Source: Deminuibacter soli
GTDB taxonomy: Bacteria; Bacteroidota; Bacteroidia; Chitinophagales; Chitinophagaceae
Length of the DNA stretch: 64,000 nucleotides
NCBI RefSeq assembly: GCF_003412455.1
Contig: NZ_QTJU01000014.1
Span: 36,892-100,891 of the forward strand
Direction: 5' to 3'
Shown: in pieces, positions 1 to 8,053 of the stretch
Numbering within the stretch: the stretch's first letter is position 1
Layout of the letters: the number at the start of each line of letters is the position of its first letter
Position numbers and translations under genes: made by a program
Notes under the pieces: generated by a model
Database searches by the model: none
Seen by the model: only the letters and a program-made list of their open reading frames with translations
What the model was told of the DNA's origin: nothing

Positions 1-115
1 GTATCGCCACCTGGAACGGCCCACCGCTTCCGGATGACGCAGCTTTCATCACCTGCGCCTGTACCAGCGGAAAATAACACAGCAATAAAACAACGGTAAC
101 AATCCTTCTCATCAT
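1..115 (-). CDS. Exported protein, N-terminal fragment (runs off the left edge)
   Basis: Reading leftward from an ATG at 115 (a second ATG follows at 112), the frame stays open to the edge of the window. It encodes about 38 residues: a Met-Met-Arg-Arg start, then a hydrophobic stretch (IVTVVLLLCYFPLVQA) ending in a plausible signal peptidase site before QVMKAASSG. So this is the start of an exported or surface protein. The mature part lies outside the window and no family can be named. Confidence 0.6.
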   Translation of the reverse strand, partial: MMRRIVTVVLLLCYFPLVQAQVMKAASSGSGGPFQVAI

Positions 116-420
116 GTTTAGGTGCATTAGATATTCTACAATCCATATTCAACTCCAACCCATACACACAAGCCAACACATCGCCCTCCGGTACCCGCAA
201 ACACGCACCCACCATCTTCAGCAGCATAGGCCAAAACGGTTAACAGTTTTTGAAGGCCCCTGCCGGAACACATCAAAAAGCTGGTATTATAAAACAATAA
301 ATGGTTGGGGAAAAAGGCAACAGGAAAACGACATGCAGTTAAATATGGTTACAGGTTTATATTTTGAGTTGAAATAATTGCCCGCGAATCTATAGCAGAA
401 AATTCAAATTCCGGCATTCC
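116..420. other. Intergenic stretch without a recognisable gene
   Basis: This is the upstream region of the truncated exported-protein gene. A + strand ORF of 87 codons fits here, but its product is a mixture of His, Gln, Thr and Arg with no signal peptide, no motif and no promoter I can see. I find no RNA gene, terminator or repeat. Confidence 0.4.
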
Positions 421-421
421 C

Positions 422-670
422 TCCGCACGAAATTGCGGCGCCAACGCTAACCCGGCAGCCACCTGCCCATATTACGCAGCTACCTGCGGAACTACCGCAG
501 CCACCTGCAGCAACTGCGCAGTCATCGCCCGCAGTTGGGGAGTTACCTGCCGCCTTAACGCAGGTACCTGCGCCCTGTTTGTACGCACCTGCCGCAATTG
601 CGGAGACACCTGCCGGCCTTGCGCACACACCTGCGCAACATTTTGCCACACCTGCCGGATATTTTGCCAA
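422..670. repeat. Degenerate 21-bp tandem repeat, about 11 units
   Basis: The hexamer ACCTGC recurs every 21 bases (one step is 42, where a unit is altered to ATCGCC). The rest of each unit is loosely kept, with GC at fixed places. Since 21 is a multiple of 3, the array reads as heptapeptides on both strands. The minus strand gives repeated xxxAGxx, in an 88-codon ORF from an ATG at 670. The plus strand gives TCxxCxx without a good start codon. The minus ORF begins right next to the hairpin at 684-726 with no room for a promoter, so I treat the array as a repeat, not a gene. Confidence 0.75.
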
Positions 671-683
671 CCGCTTTATAACA

Positions 684-726
684 AAAAAGCAATCGCCCCG
701 ACACTAACCGGGACGATTGCTTTTTT
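684..726 (-). terminator. Rho-independent-type hairpin downstream of the NlpC/P60 gene
   Basis: A run of six A, then GCAATCGCCCCG, a 9-base loop (ACACTAACC region) and CGGGACGATTGC followed by six T. The arms pair over 12 positions with one mismatch. A and T runs on both sides let it work in either direction. It best serves the minus-strand gene ending at 791. Confidence 0.75.
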
Positions 727-728
727 AT

Positions 729-792
729 ATTCACTATTGACTATTGACTATTCACTATTCACCAATGATTCCCCACTCGCCACTCACCCCTC
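729..792. repeat. Family A + family C intergenic word repeat
   Basis: Bases 729-762 are a tandem of 7-mers related to TTCACTA/TTGACTA (family A, reverse orientation). Bases 775-792 carry CACTCGCCACTCACCCCTCAC (family C). The stop codon of the NlpC/P60 gene (TGA, 791-793 on the minus strand) lies in the family C part. Confidence 0.7.
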
Positions 793-1498
793 ACAACTTC
801 CCGATCCTCCCCGCTCCCCTGTACCTCGGCCGCCAGTACGTATCATTCAAATCACTTACCATTACCCCACCGCTGGTAGATGCATGTACAAATTTGTTGT
901 TAAGCAGGTAAACGCCTACATGCGATATTTTGCGCCCGCTGGTATGAAAAAATACCAGGTCACCTTCCCGCAGGTCATTTTCTTCTACACGCTGGGTTTG
1001 GTCGTATTGTTCCTGTGCGGTGCGTGGTACCGATTTGCCGTATACATCCCGCTCTACTGTGAGTGAAAAAGCCGAGCAGTCAATCCCGTTTTCGGTGCTG
1101 CCGCCAAGTGCATAGCGGGTGCCCCACCAATGGTCAATTATCTTCAGGAGATCAACATTGGTTAGTTTCTCGATGGAGGCATCGAGCACAATGGCGTATT
1201 TCAGCTGCAGCCAGTCGGCTGTTTCAATATTAAAATGGGTGGAGTTCACATCATCCGGCGGTGCATAAATCACTTTTTTGTTGCCGGGAATATCGCCGTT
1301 AGAGCTGTGTTTGGAAGTAACGATTGTACCCGGCGTTACGGCGATGCCGTCAATAAACTGTACATTACCGCTCTTTTTGCCCTGTTTTGCAGGTGCTGAA
1401 TTGGAATGGTCGGCCGATCCTGCGTTTTTCAGGCTCTTACAGCTTGAAAACACCAATAAGGCTACACAGCAGCACAGGCCCAATTTCCGGTTCTTCAT
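791..1498 (-). CDS. NlpC/P60 peptidoglycan hydrolase, lipoprotein
   Basis: A 235-residue envelope protein predicted to cleave peptide cross-links of peptidoglycan at the gamma-D-Glu-diamino acid bond, the usual NlpC/P60 activity. The ATG at 1498 is chosen because it starts a lipoprotein signal (hydrophobic run, then VFSSC with Cys20). The longer frame to 1606 would put 36 non-signal residues in front. The catalytic Cys-His-His set is visible: Cys141 in NGIDCSAF, His193 in KISHVGVY and His205 in KFVHAST. A linker of about 100 residues precedes the catalytic domain, with no recognisable SH3 motif. It stands alone, divergent from dnaE, with a hairpin downstream. Confidence 0.9.
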   Translation of the reverse strand: MKNRKLGLCCCVALLVFSSCKSLKNAGSADHSNSAPAKQGKKSGNVQFIDGIAVTPGTIVTSKHSSNGDIPGNKKVIYAPPDDVNSTHFNIETADWLQLKYAIVLDASIEKLTNVDLLKIIDHWWGTRYALGGSTENGIDCSAFSLTVERDVYGKSVPRTAQEQYDQTQRVEENDLREGDLVFFHTSGRKISHVGVYLLNNKFVHASTSGGVMVSDLNDTYWRPRYRGAGRIGKL

Positions 1499-1828
1499 CA
1501 ACATTTGCGCAATATAATTGTCCTGCGCTTTGCCACCAACAAACCTGCACAAGTTTTTGTATATTGTTAAATAATACCAGTTTGTGGATAACTGCAAGCT
1601 GTTCAAACCCTGCTTTTTTACGACATTTGCAGACGGCGGACGCCTGAGATGCAGAACCTGGGAATAAGTGCAAACGCAACCGGAATTACAGAATCCGGCA
1701 TCATACCAACCTCCGCGCCAGCGATCTCATCACAAGCGTATTACGCCGTTAGTTCCATATCGCTTTGTGGCCTTTGCGGGTTTTCCCTCTGCGCCCTTTG
1801 CGGTTAAAAAACAGCGCTACGTACGATT
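1499..1828. other. Divergent intergenic region with a family B element
   Basis: The spacer between the NlpC/P60 lipoprotein and dnaE must hold both promoters, but I see no convincing TTG/TAnnTTTG pair. Bases 1761-1811 are a family B element (CTTTGTGG, CCTTTGCGGG, TTTTCCC, CCTTTGCGGTTAAAAA), ending 18 bases before the dnaE start. Near copies lie at 6261-6310, 7820-7866 and 10991-11040. Confidence 0.5.
1761..1811 (+). repeat. Family B element
   Basis: About 50 bases built from CTTTGNGGN/CTTTGCGG words around a central GGGTTTTCCCTCTG, ending in GCGGTTAAAAA. It aligns base for base with the elements at 6261-6310 and 7820-7866, and more loosely with 10991-11040. Confidence 0.7.
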
Positions 1829-4800
1829 ATGAAATTTTCGCATCTACACACCCATACGCAATACTCCCTGCTCGACGGGGCGGCCTCTATTGACAGCCTG
1901 TATAAAAAAGCAGCGAAAGACAATATGCCCGCACTCGCCATCACCGATCATGGCAATATGTTCGGCGTATTTGAATTTGTAAGCCAGGCATGGAAAAATA
2001 CCCGCGTCATCGGGAAAGACGAAAAAGGCAAAGACATTACCGAGCCCGTGGTTAAACCCGTGGTAGGCTGCGAATTTTACGTGGTGGAAGACAGGCACAA
2101 AAAATCCTTCTCCAAAGAAGTAAAAGACGAACGTTACCACCAGGTAATGCTCGCCAAAAATAAAGTTGGTTACCAGAACCTCATCAAACTTACCTCGCTC
2201 GGTTTTATCGAAGGTATGTACAGCAAGTACCCGCGTATAGATAAGGAGCTGATTGAAAAATACCACGAAGGACTTATTGCCACTACCTGCTGCATTGGCG
2301 GTTATGTGCCCCAAACCATCCTGCACGATGGTGAAGAAGCAGCAGAAAAGGAATTCAAATGGTGGCTGGATATTTTTGGTGAAGACTACTACATTGAAGT
2401 ACAACGCCACGACATTAAAGAGCAGGGCATCATCAACGAAGTGCTGCTGAAATTCGCGAAGAAATTCAATGTACCCGTCATTGCCACAAACGACAGTCAC
2501 TACACCGACCGCGAAGATGCCAATGCCCACGATATCCTGCTTTGTATTAACACTGGTGAAAAGCAAAGCACACCCGGGTTCGACGACTTTGTGAATGATG
2601 AGCTGCAGTTCAAAAACCGCCGCTTTAAATTCCCGAACGACCAGTTCTATTTCAAAACAACGGAAGAGATGAACCGCCTCTTCCACGACATACCCGAATC
2701 GCTCGACAATACCAACGCCATTGTTGACAAGATCGAGGTGCTGAACCTGAAGAAAGACATCCTGCTGCCTGCATTCCCTATTCCCAAAGAGTTTCAGACA
2801 ACAGAAGATGCCAACATCAACCAGTGGAACTTCCTGCACTACCTTACCTACGAAGGTGCAAGAGCGCGCTACAGCGAGATTACGGAAGACATACGCGAGC
2901 GTATAGACTTTGAGTTGTTCACCATTAAAACCATGGGGTTTGCCGGTTACTTCCTTATTGTGAGTGACTTTATCAAGGCAGGCCGTGACCTCGGTGTATT
3001 CATCGGCCCGGGCCGCGGATCGGCCGCAGGCAGTGCAGTGGCTTATTGCATTGGCATCACCAATATCGACCCCATTAAATACAACCTGCTGTTCGAACGT
3101 TTCCTGAACCCGGATCGTAAAAGCATGCCGGATATTGATACCGACTTTGATGATGAAGGCCGCCAGCGTGTAATTGATTACGTGGTGCAGAAATACGGCA
3201 AACAACAGGTGGCGCAGATTATCACCTATGGTACCATGGCCGCCAAAATGAGTATCAAAGATGTGGCACGCGCACTGGATCTTCCATTGCCTGAATCAAA
3301 TGCCCTGGCCAAAATGGTGCCCGACAAGCCGGGTATTGAACTGGGTCGCGTGTTACAGGCCCCCATTACATCGAAAGACGGCGCCAAATCACTCGAAGAA
3401 AAAGAAGGCCTTGGCCCTGAAGACCTCGATAACGTACGCAGGCTGCGCGATATATACCAGGGTGAAGATATCCGCGGGCAGGTGCTGCGCGAAGCCGAAC
3501 GTTTGGAAGGCTCGGTACGTAACACCGGTATACACGCCGCAGGTATCATCATTGCCCCGAAAGACCTTACGGAATTATTGCCCGTATCTACCGCAAAGGA
3601 TTCTGACTTATGGGTTACCCAGTTCGAGGGCAGTATTATTGAAGATGCAGGCGTAATCAAGATGGACTTCCTGGGTCTCAAAACCCTGTCCATCATCAAA
3701 ACCGCACTGGGCCTTATCAAAAAGAATTTCGGTATTGAAATAGATATCGACTACATACCGCTGGATGATGAAAAAACCTACCAGCTGTACCAGAAAGGAG
3801 AAACCAACGGTACATTCCAGTTTGAAAGTCCGGGCATGCAGAAATACCTGCGCGAGCTGAAGCCCGATAAATTCGCAGACCTTATTGCGATGAACGCCCT
3901 GTACCGCCCGGGCCCTATCGCTTACATCCCCAACTTCATTGACCGTAAACACGGCCGCGAAACCATTACCTACGATTTGCCGGAGATGGAAGAATACCTG
4001 GCCGACACCTATGGTATCACCGTATACCAGGAACAGGTAATGTTGCTGTCACAAAGTCTTGCCGGCTTCTCGAAAGGTGATGCCGACGTACTGCGTAAAG
4101 CCATGGGTAAAAAGCAGATCGCGGTACTGAATAAAATGAAAGCGCAGTTCCTGGAAGGCGCACAGGCCAAAGGACATCCTGCCGATAAGCTGGATAAAAT
4201 ATGGACCGACTGGGAAGCCTTCGCGCAATACGCCTTCAACAAATCGCACAGTACCTGTTATGCGTTTGTGGCTTACCAAACCGCTTATCTCAAAGCACAC
4301 TACCCCAGCGAATACATGGCCGCCGTACTCAACCACGCAGGTGCCATTGAAAAAATCACCTTCTTCATGGAAGAGTGCAAACGCATGGGACTGCAGGTAT
4401 TGGGACCAGACATCAATGAATCAACCAAAGGCTTCGCGGTAAATAAAAAACCCGGCGCCCCCATTGAAGAACCGGGCATTATCCGTTTTGGTTTCGGTGG
4501 CCTGAAGGGCGTGGGCGAAGCAGCCATTGAAAGCATAATTGAAGAACGCGCGCTGAATGGCACTTACAAAGACATATTCGATTTTGTAAAGCGCATTAAC
4601 CAGCGTGCGGTGAACAAGAAATCAATGGAGAGCCTTATTTATTCCGGCGCATTTGATTGCTTCACCGATATACACCGTGCACAGTATTTTTTTACAGCAC
4701 CCAACGAGCAAAAAAGCGGGCTGGAACGTGTGATTATGTTTGGCAACCAGTACCAGGCCAACAAACACCAGTCAACCCACAGCCTGTTTGGCGATGCAGT

Positions 4801-5524
4801 AATGCAGGAAATACCGCCGCCTAAATTACCGCCCTGCGAAACATGGTCGCTAACCGAAAGGCTCGACTTTGAAAAGGAAGTCACCGGTATCTACCTCAGT
4901 GGTCACCCGCTGGATCATTACAAGTTTGAGCTGAAGCATTACGGCATTATGACGCTGGCCGATTTCAATGAAATAAAAGACACCCCATCTAACCTGCAAA
5001 CCGTTGGCAGCCGCAACTTCAGGCTCGCCGGCCTGGTAACCGATGCCCAGCACCGCATTACCAAAACAGGCCGCAACTTCGGCATACTGGTGATTGAAGA
5101 TTTCACCGGCAAAACCGATATCATGTTGTGGAGTGATGATTACGTGCGCTTCCAGAACTACATTGAAAAAGGCAAGAACGTAATGGTGAACGGCTTCTTT
5201 AAACAACGCTTCAACAGCGACAGCTACGAGTTTAAGGTAAGCAGCATCAACCTGCTCGAAACCGTAAAACAATCGCTCACCAAACAGCTGGAGATCAGTG
5301 CACACCCTGTAGCCATCTCCAAAGAGTTTGTGGAGTTTATCGAGAACAATGTAAAAGCCAACCCCGGCAAGGCTTCCCTGCGCTTCAACTTTTACGAACC
5401 AAGAGAAAACCTCAAAATAAGCATGTATACCATGGAACGCGGGTTCCAGATGAACGATGAAATGGCCCTTTTCCTGATGGATTACCCCGATGTGGACGTA
5501 AATGTGGGTTTAAACGACCGCTAG
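1829..5524 (+). CDS. dnaE: DNA polymerase III subunit alpha
   Basis: The 1231-residue catalytic subunit of the replicative polymerase. The N-terminal PHP domain starts at residue 4 with [13 protein letters not shown]. The polymerase palm has the two metal-binding aspartates in PDIDTDF (Asp435, Asp437) and the third in IKMDFLGL (Asp613). [10 protein letters not shown] lies just before. The tandem HhH region ([10 protein letters not shown]) and an OB-fold near residues 1060-1140 (RLAGLVTD...) follow in the normal order. It lacks an inserted 3'-5' exonuclease, so it is DnaE and not PolC. The ATG at 1829 puts the PHP motif at the extreme N-terminus, as is usual. It is monocistronic by layout, 72 bases before the small lipoprotein. 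Confidence 0.98.
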   Translation: MKFSHLHTHTQYSLLDGAASIDSLYKKAAKDNMPALAITDHGNMFGVFEFVSQAWKNTRVIGKDEKGKDITEPVVKPVVGCEFYVVEDRHKKSFSKEVKDERYHQVMLAKNKVGYQNLIKLTSLGFIEGMYSKYPRIDKELIEKYHEGLIATTCCIGGYVPQTILHDGEEAAEKEFKWWLDIFGEDYYIEVQRHDIKEQGIINEVLLKFAKKFNVPVIATNDSHYTDREDANAHDILLCINTGEKQSTPGFDDFVNDELQFKNRRFKFPNDQFYFKTTEEMNRLFHDIPESLDNTNAIVDKIEVLNLKKDILLPAFPIPKEFQTTEDANINQWNFLHYLTYEGARARYSEITEDIRERIDFELFTIKTMGFAGYFLIVSDFIKAGRDLGVFIGPGRGSAAGSAVAYCIGITNIDPIKYNLLFERFLNPDRKSMPDIDTDFDDEGRQRVIDYVVQKYGKQQVAQIITYGTMAAKMSIKDVARALDLPLPESNALAKMVPDKPGIELGRVLQAPITSKDGAKSLEEKEGLGPEDLDNVRRLRDIYQGEDIRGQVLREAERLEGSVRNTGIHAAGIIIAPKDLTELLPVSTAKDSDLWVTQFEGSIIEDAGVIKMDFLGLKTLSIIKTALGLIKKNFGIEIDIDYIPLDDEKTYQLYQKGETNGTFQFESPGMQKYLRELKPDKFADLIAMNALYRPGPIAYIPNFIDRKHGRETITYDLPEMEEYLADTYGITVYQEQVMLLSQSLAGFSKGDADVLRKAMGKKQIAVLNKMKAQFLEGAQAKGHPADKLDKIWTDWEAFAQYAFNKSHSTCYAFVAYQTAYLKAHYPSEYMAAVLNHAGAIEKITFFMEECKRMGLQVLGPDINESTKGFAVNKKPGAPIEEPGIIRFGFGGLKGVGEAAIESIIEERALNGTYKDIFDFVKRINQRAVNKKSMESLIYSGAFDCFTDIHRAQYFFTAPNEQKSGLERVIMFGNQYQANKHQSTHSLFGDAVMQEIPPPKLPPCETWSLTERLDFEKEVTGIYLSGHPLDHYKFELKHYGIMTLADFNEIKDTPSNLQTVGSRNFRLAGLVTDAQHRITKTGRNFGILVIEDFTGKTDIMLWSDDYVRFQNYIEKGKNVMVNGFFKQRFNSDSYEFKVSSINLLETVKQSLTKQLEISAHPVAISKEFVEFIENNVKANPGKASLRFNFYEPRENLKISMYTMERGFQMNDEMALFLMDYPDVDVNVGLNDR

Positions 5525-5535
5525 TGTTGTAACGT

Positions 5536-5602
5536 GTGCATGATATGATTATCTTTAATGTGTTTTAAACCTAATACCATTATTAAAGAACATATCATGC
5601 AC
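5536..5602 (+). promoter_or_regulatory. Inverted repeat enclosing the start codon of the following lipoprotein gene
   Basis: GTGCATGATATG (5536-5547) is matched by its exact complement CATATCATGCAC (5591-5602). A further weaker pairing lies inside (CTTTAAT against ATTAAAG). The chosen ATG at 5597 lies in the right arm, so a folded transcript would hide it. It may be a translational control hairpin, a DNA-level operator, or part of the terminator region of dnaE, although there is no T run. Confidence 0.5.
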
Positions 5603-6115
5603 AAAAAGCAACTGCTATTCCTGGTGCTGTTCTTTGGCAGCATTCTGTACATGGGCATCAACACCGGCTGTTCAAAAAACGGCACAGAAGGGCCCAAGGG
5701 CGACACAGGTACGGCTAACGTAATCCATTCTCCCTGGATTACTTTAAACATGTCATTAATCAGGAGTGATTCCGTTTACTTTCAAAGCATTAGCGCCCCC
5801 GGTATTACACAATCCATTCTCGACAGTGGTGTGGTATTAACCTACCTTACGTTCACCGGCAGCGATGGTACCCAAAGTGTGGTAAACGCCAATACCTATT
5901 TTGGCCAGGTAGGCTTAAAACCGGGCACAATCGAACTGCTGTCCTTTTACAATTACACGGGTCTTAAATTCCGCTACGTCATTATCCCGGGCAGCGTAGC
6001 AGGCGGCCGCAGCACAAGCCTGTTAAACCGCTATACCAGGGCTCAGCTGGAAAACATGCCCTACAGCGATATCATCACGCTCCTGCAGCGTAACGGATTA
6101 GTGAGTGGTGAGTAA
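5597..6115 (+). CDS. Small lipoprotein with a collagen-like GPKGDTG tag
   Basis: 172 residues from the ATG at 5597. An in-frame ATG at 5558 would add 13 charged residues before the signal and is less likely. The N-terminus is a lipoprotein-type signal (QLLFLVLFFGSILYMGINTGC, Cys25). Right after the lipidation site comes EGPKGDTG, a short Gly-X-Y run seen after the lipid anchor of many Bacteroidota lipoproteins. The rest is beta-rich and matches no family I recognise. The stop codon and the last codons (SGE) lie in a family C repeat (GTGAGTGGTGAGTAA), so the C-terminus may have been rewritten by repeat growth. Confidence 0.7.
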   Translation: MHKKQLLFLVLFFGSILYMGINTGCSKNGTEGPKGDTGTANVIHSPWITLNMSLIRSDSVYFQSISAPGITQSILDSGVVLTYLTFTGSDGTQSVVNANTYFGQVGLKPGTIELLSFYNYTGLKFRYVIIPGSVAGGRSTSLLNRYTRAQLENMPYSDIITLLQRNGLVSGE

Positions 6116-6184
6116 AAAAGCCGGTGAATAGTGAATAGTCAATAGTGAATAAAATTATGCGCGTGGCTGTGTCCCCACAGCCAC
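6101..6184 (+). repeat. Composite family C + A repeat followed by a hairpin
   Basis: GTGAGTGGTGAGT (family C, 6101-6113) overlaps the stop codon of the preceding gene. It is followed by AAAAAAGCC and then GTGAATAGTGAATAGTCAATAGTGAATA (family A, 6123-6151; four 7-mers). After it GTGGCTGTG-TCCC-CACAGCCAC (6163-6184) forms a perfect 9-bp hairpin without a T run. The same C-aaaagcc-A order is found at 7702-7767. Confidence 0.7.
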
Positions 6185-6230
6185 ATTCTTACGCACAATG
6201 ACAACGACACAGTATTTTTCCCACTCACAA

Positions 6231-6349
6231 TTCACGATTCAATGTCGTTTAGTTAACGGTTCCTTTGTGAACTTTGTGGGTTTTCCCTTTGTGTTCTTTG
6301 CGGTAAAAATATAAATCACGCTTAACTAAATGACATTGATTCACGATTC
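6231..6349. repeat. MITE-like element: family B core between inverted repeats and short direct repeats
   Basis: Inverted arms AATGTCGTTTAGTTAA (6241-6256) and TTAACTAAATGACATT (6322-6337) differ at one base. They enclose a family B element (6261-6310). TTCACGATTC directly precedes the left arm (6231-6240) and recurs 2 bases after the right arm (6340-6349), like a target-site duplication. There is no coding capacity. CACGATTC also occurs in other repeat clusters here, so the direct repeat may be coincidental. Confidence 0.55.
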
Positions 6350-6436
6350 AAGATCTGCTATCATTCCCTTAATTTTTGCCGTGGGCGCTCATTTCTCGTC
6401 CCGTTACTCGAATTTTGCGCGCGTAAAAAACAAATT

Positions 6437-7705
6437 ATGGTGCTTAGAAAAGTCGCATTTCTCCTGGCGCTGGCCTTTACCCAGCACAGTTTTGCCCAGG
6501 ATACCACGCAGAAAATAGTCCCTAACCGCTTCAACAGCCCGGCCCAGGAACAAAAACCCTATGTTATCCTGATTTCTGCAGACGGCTTCCGCGCTGACCT
6601 GGCCGACAAATTCAACGCTAAAAACCTCCAGCGCCTGCGCGCCGGCGGTGTACAGGCCGATTATATGCAGCCATCATTCCCTTCACTTACCTTTCCCAAC
6701 CATTATACCATTGTTACCGGTTTGTACCCTGCTCACAATGGACTGGTAGACAATGGTTTTTACGATGAAAACCGCCAGGCATCCTATACCATGGGCAATA
6801 AAAAGGCCGTGGCAGACAGCTCCTGGTATGGCGGCACGCCCCTGTGGGTGCTTGCCGAGCAACAGCAAATGGTAACCGCCAGCTATTTCTGGGTAGCCTC
6901 AGAAAGCGCCATCAAGGGTGTTCGTCCTACCTATTATTACAATTTCAACGATGCAACAGGCATCGACGAGCGCATCGGCACAGTGAAAAAATGGCTGCAA
7001 TTGCCTGAAAACCAGCGACCCCACTTCATTACCTTTTATTTATCCGACGTTGATCACCAGGAGCATATGTACGGGCCAGACAGCAAGGAAGCCGCTGCCG
7101 CCGTTCAGTTTGTCGATTCCAGCGTAGCCAAACTGGTAGCAACAGTCGATTCACTGCACCTCCCGGTAAACTTCATTTTTGTAAGCGACCACGGCATGAC
7201 GCAAACGGATATTGAACACCCGATAGCCCTGCCTTCAGTGATTGACACCACCAAATTTTACATTCCCTGGGGCGATGCGCTGCTGCACCTGTACGCGAAA
7301 GACAAAAAAGACGTACAACCCACTTACAAAGCCCTGCAGCAGCAGGCCAAAGATTCCGGTTCGTTTGATGTTTACCTCCCTGCCAACATGCCCGAACGCT
7401 GGCATTACAGCAAAAAAGACGACCGTTACAACCGCCTTGGCGACATTATACTGGTTCCGCACCTGCCCCGCTTTTTCAGCATGAACACCCGCAGGCCCAT
7501 GCCCGGCAAACACGGCTTCGACCCGGCCCTGCCCGATATGCACGCCACCTTTTATGCCTGGGGGCCGGCCTTTAACCAGGGCCAGCGCATTGCAGGTTTC
7601 GAAAATGTACATGTATACCCTCTTGTAGCCCGCATCCTGGGCCTCCACTACACCGAAAAAATCGATGGCGACCCCAAAGTACTGGCGCCCACGCTGAAAC
7701 AGTGA
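6437..7705 (+). CDS. Type I phosphodiesterase/nucleotide pyrophosphatase (ENPP family), exported
   Basis: 422 residues with a signal peptide (MVLRKVAFLLALAFTQHSFA|QD). The alkaline-phosphatase-fold metal sites are in order: Asp49 in ISADGFR, the Thr85 nucleophile in LTFPNHYT, Asp206 and His210 in DVDHQEH, Asp251-His252 in SDHGM, and the late His in PGKHGF. This is the two-zinc arrangement of ENPP enzymes, which hydrolyse phosphodiester or pyrophosphate bonds in nucleotides or lipids. The substrate cannot be told from sequence, and it probably acts in the periplasm. The stop codon lies at the edge of a family C repeat. A hairpin terminator follows at 7768. Confidence 0.92.
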   Translation: MVLRKVAFLLALAFTQHSFAQDTTQKIVPNRFNSPAQEQKPYVILISADGFRADLADKFNAKNLQRLRAGGVQADYMQPSFPSLTFPNHYTIVTGLYPAHNGLVDNGFYDENRQASYTMGNKKAVADSSWYGGTPLWVLAEQQQMVTASYFWVASESAIKGVRPTYYYNFNDATGIDERIGTVKKWLQLPENQRPHFITFYLSDVDHQEHMYGPDSKEAAAAVQFVDSSVAKLVATVDSLHLPVNFIFVSDHGMTQTDIEHPIALPSVIDTTKFYIPWGDALLHLYAKDKKDVQPTYKALQQQAKDSGSFDVYLPANMPERWHYSKKDDRYNRLGDIILVPHLPRFFSMNTRRPMPGKHGFDPALPDMHATFYAWGPAFNQGQRIAGFENVHVYPLVARILGLHYTEKIDGDPKVLAPTLKQ

Positions 7706-7767
7706 GTGGTGAGTAGTGAGTGGTGAGTGATAAAAGCCAGTGAATAGTCAATAGTCAATAGTGAATA
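7702..7767 (+). repeat. Composite family C + A repeat
   Basis: GTGAGTGGTGAGTAGTGAGTGGTGAGTG (family C, 7702-7730) includes the stop codon of the phosphodiesterase gene. TAAAAGCC then leads into GTGAATAGTCAATAGTCAATAGTGAATA (family A, 7740-7767). The order and joining bases match 6101-6151. Confidence 0.75.
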
Positions 7768-7804
7768 AAATGCCCCGCCATCTTCGATCGCGGGGCATTG
7801 TTTT
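7768..7804 (+). terminator. Hairpin terminator after the phosphodiesterase gene
   Basis: ATGCCCCGC (7770-7778) and GCGGGGCAT (7790-7798) form a perfect 9-bp GC-rich stem with an 11-base loop, followed by TGTTTTA. It lies directly after the family A repeat. Confidence 0.75.
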
Positions 7805-7819
7805 ACCGTTACCACCTCC

Positions 7820-7950
7820 CTTTGTGATCTTAGCGGGTTTTGCCTCTGTGTTCTTTGCGGTTAAAATCTCCGCTAAGATAATAATACCCGCTAAGATCAC
7901 TCACGACTGACGACTCACGACTCACGATTCTCGTCCCCCACTCACTCACC
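7820..7950. repeat. Family B element with 15-bp inverted repeat, followed by family H words
   Basis: A family B element (to 7866) whose left part GTGATCTTAGCGGGT (7824-7838) is exactly complementary to ACCCGCTAAGATCAC (7886-7900). From 7899 the sequence continues as CACTCACGACTGACGACTCACGACTCACGATTCTCG (family H), followed by CCACTCACTCACCC. The gap 7706-8053 thus consists almost wholly of repeats plus the terminator, with only about 100 bases left for a promoter. Confidence 0.65.
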
Positions 7951-8053
7951 CAAACCCGTCAAACACTCATTCCCTCTTGCCTGCCGTTCATAAAAAAGCG
8001 TACTTCCGTGCGCACAATTGTTTGTACATTATAAAGAGAAAAGGAAAGTGCAC

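Noticed and set aside
114..377. 87-codon plus-strand ORF near the left edge
   Set aside because: Composition is random-like, there is no signal or domain and no promoter, and it overlaps the start of the exported-protein gene on the other strand.
404..670. 88-codon minus-strand ORF in the 21-bp repeat
   Set aside because: No promoter room next to the 684-726 hairpin and a product made only of Ala/Gly/Cys-rich heptads; kept as a repeat.
1844..3205. 453-codon open frame on the minus strand inside dnaE
   Set aside because: It mirrors the dnaE codons (a common effect of its codon usage), has no start context, no motif and a Phe/Val-rich composition typical of an antisense shadow.
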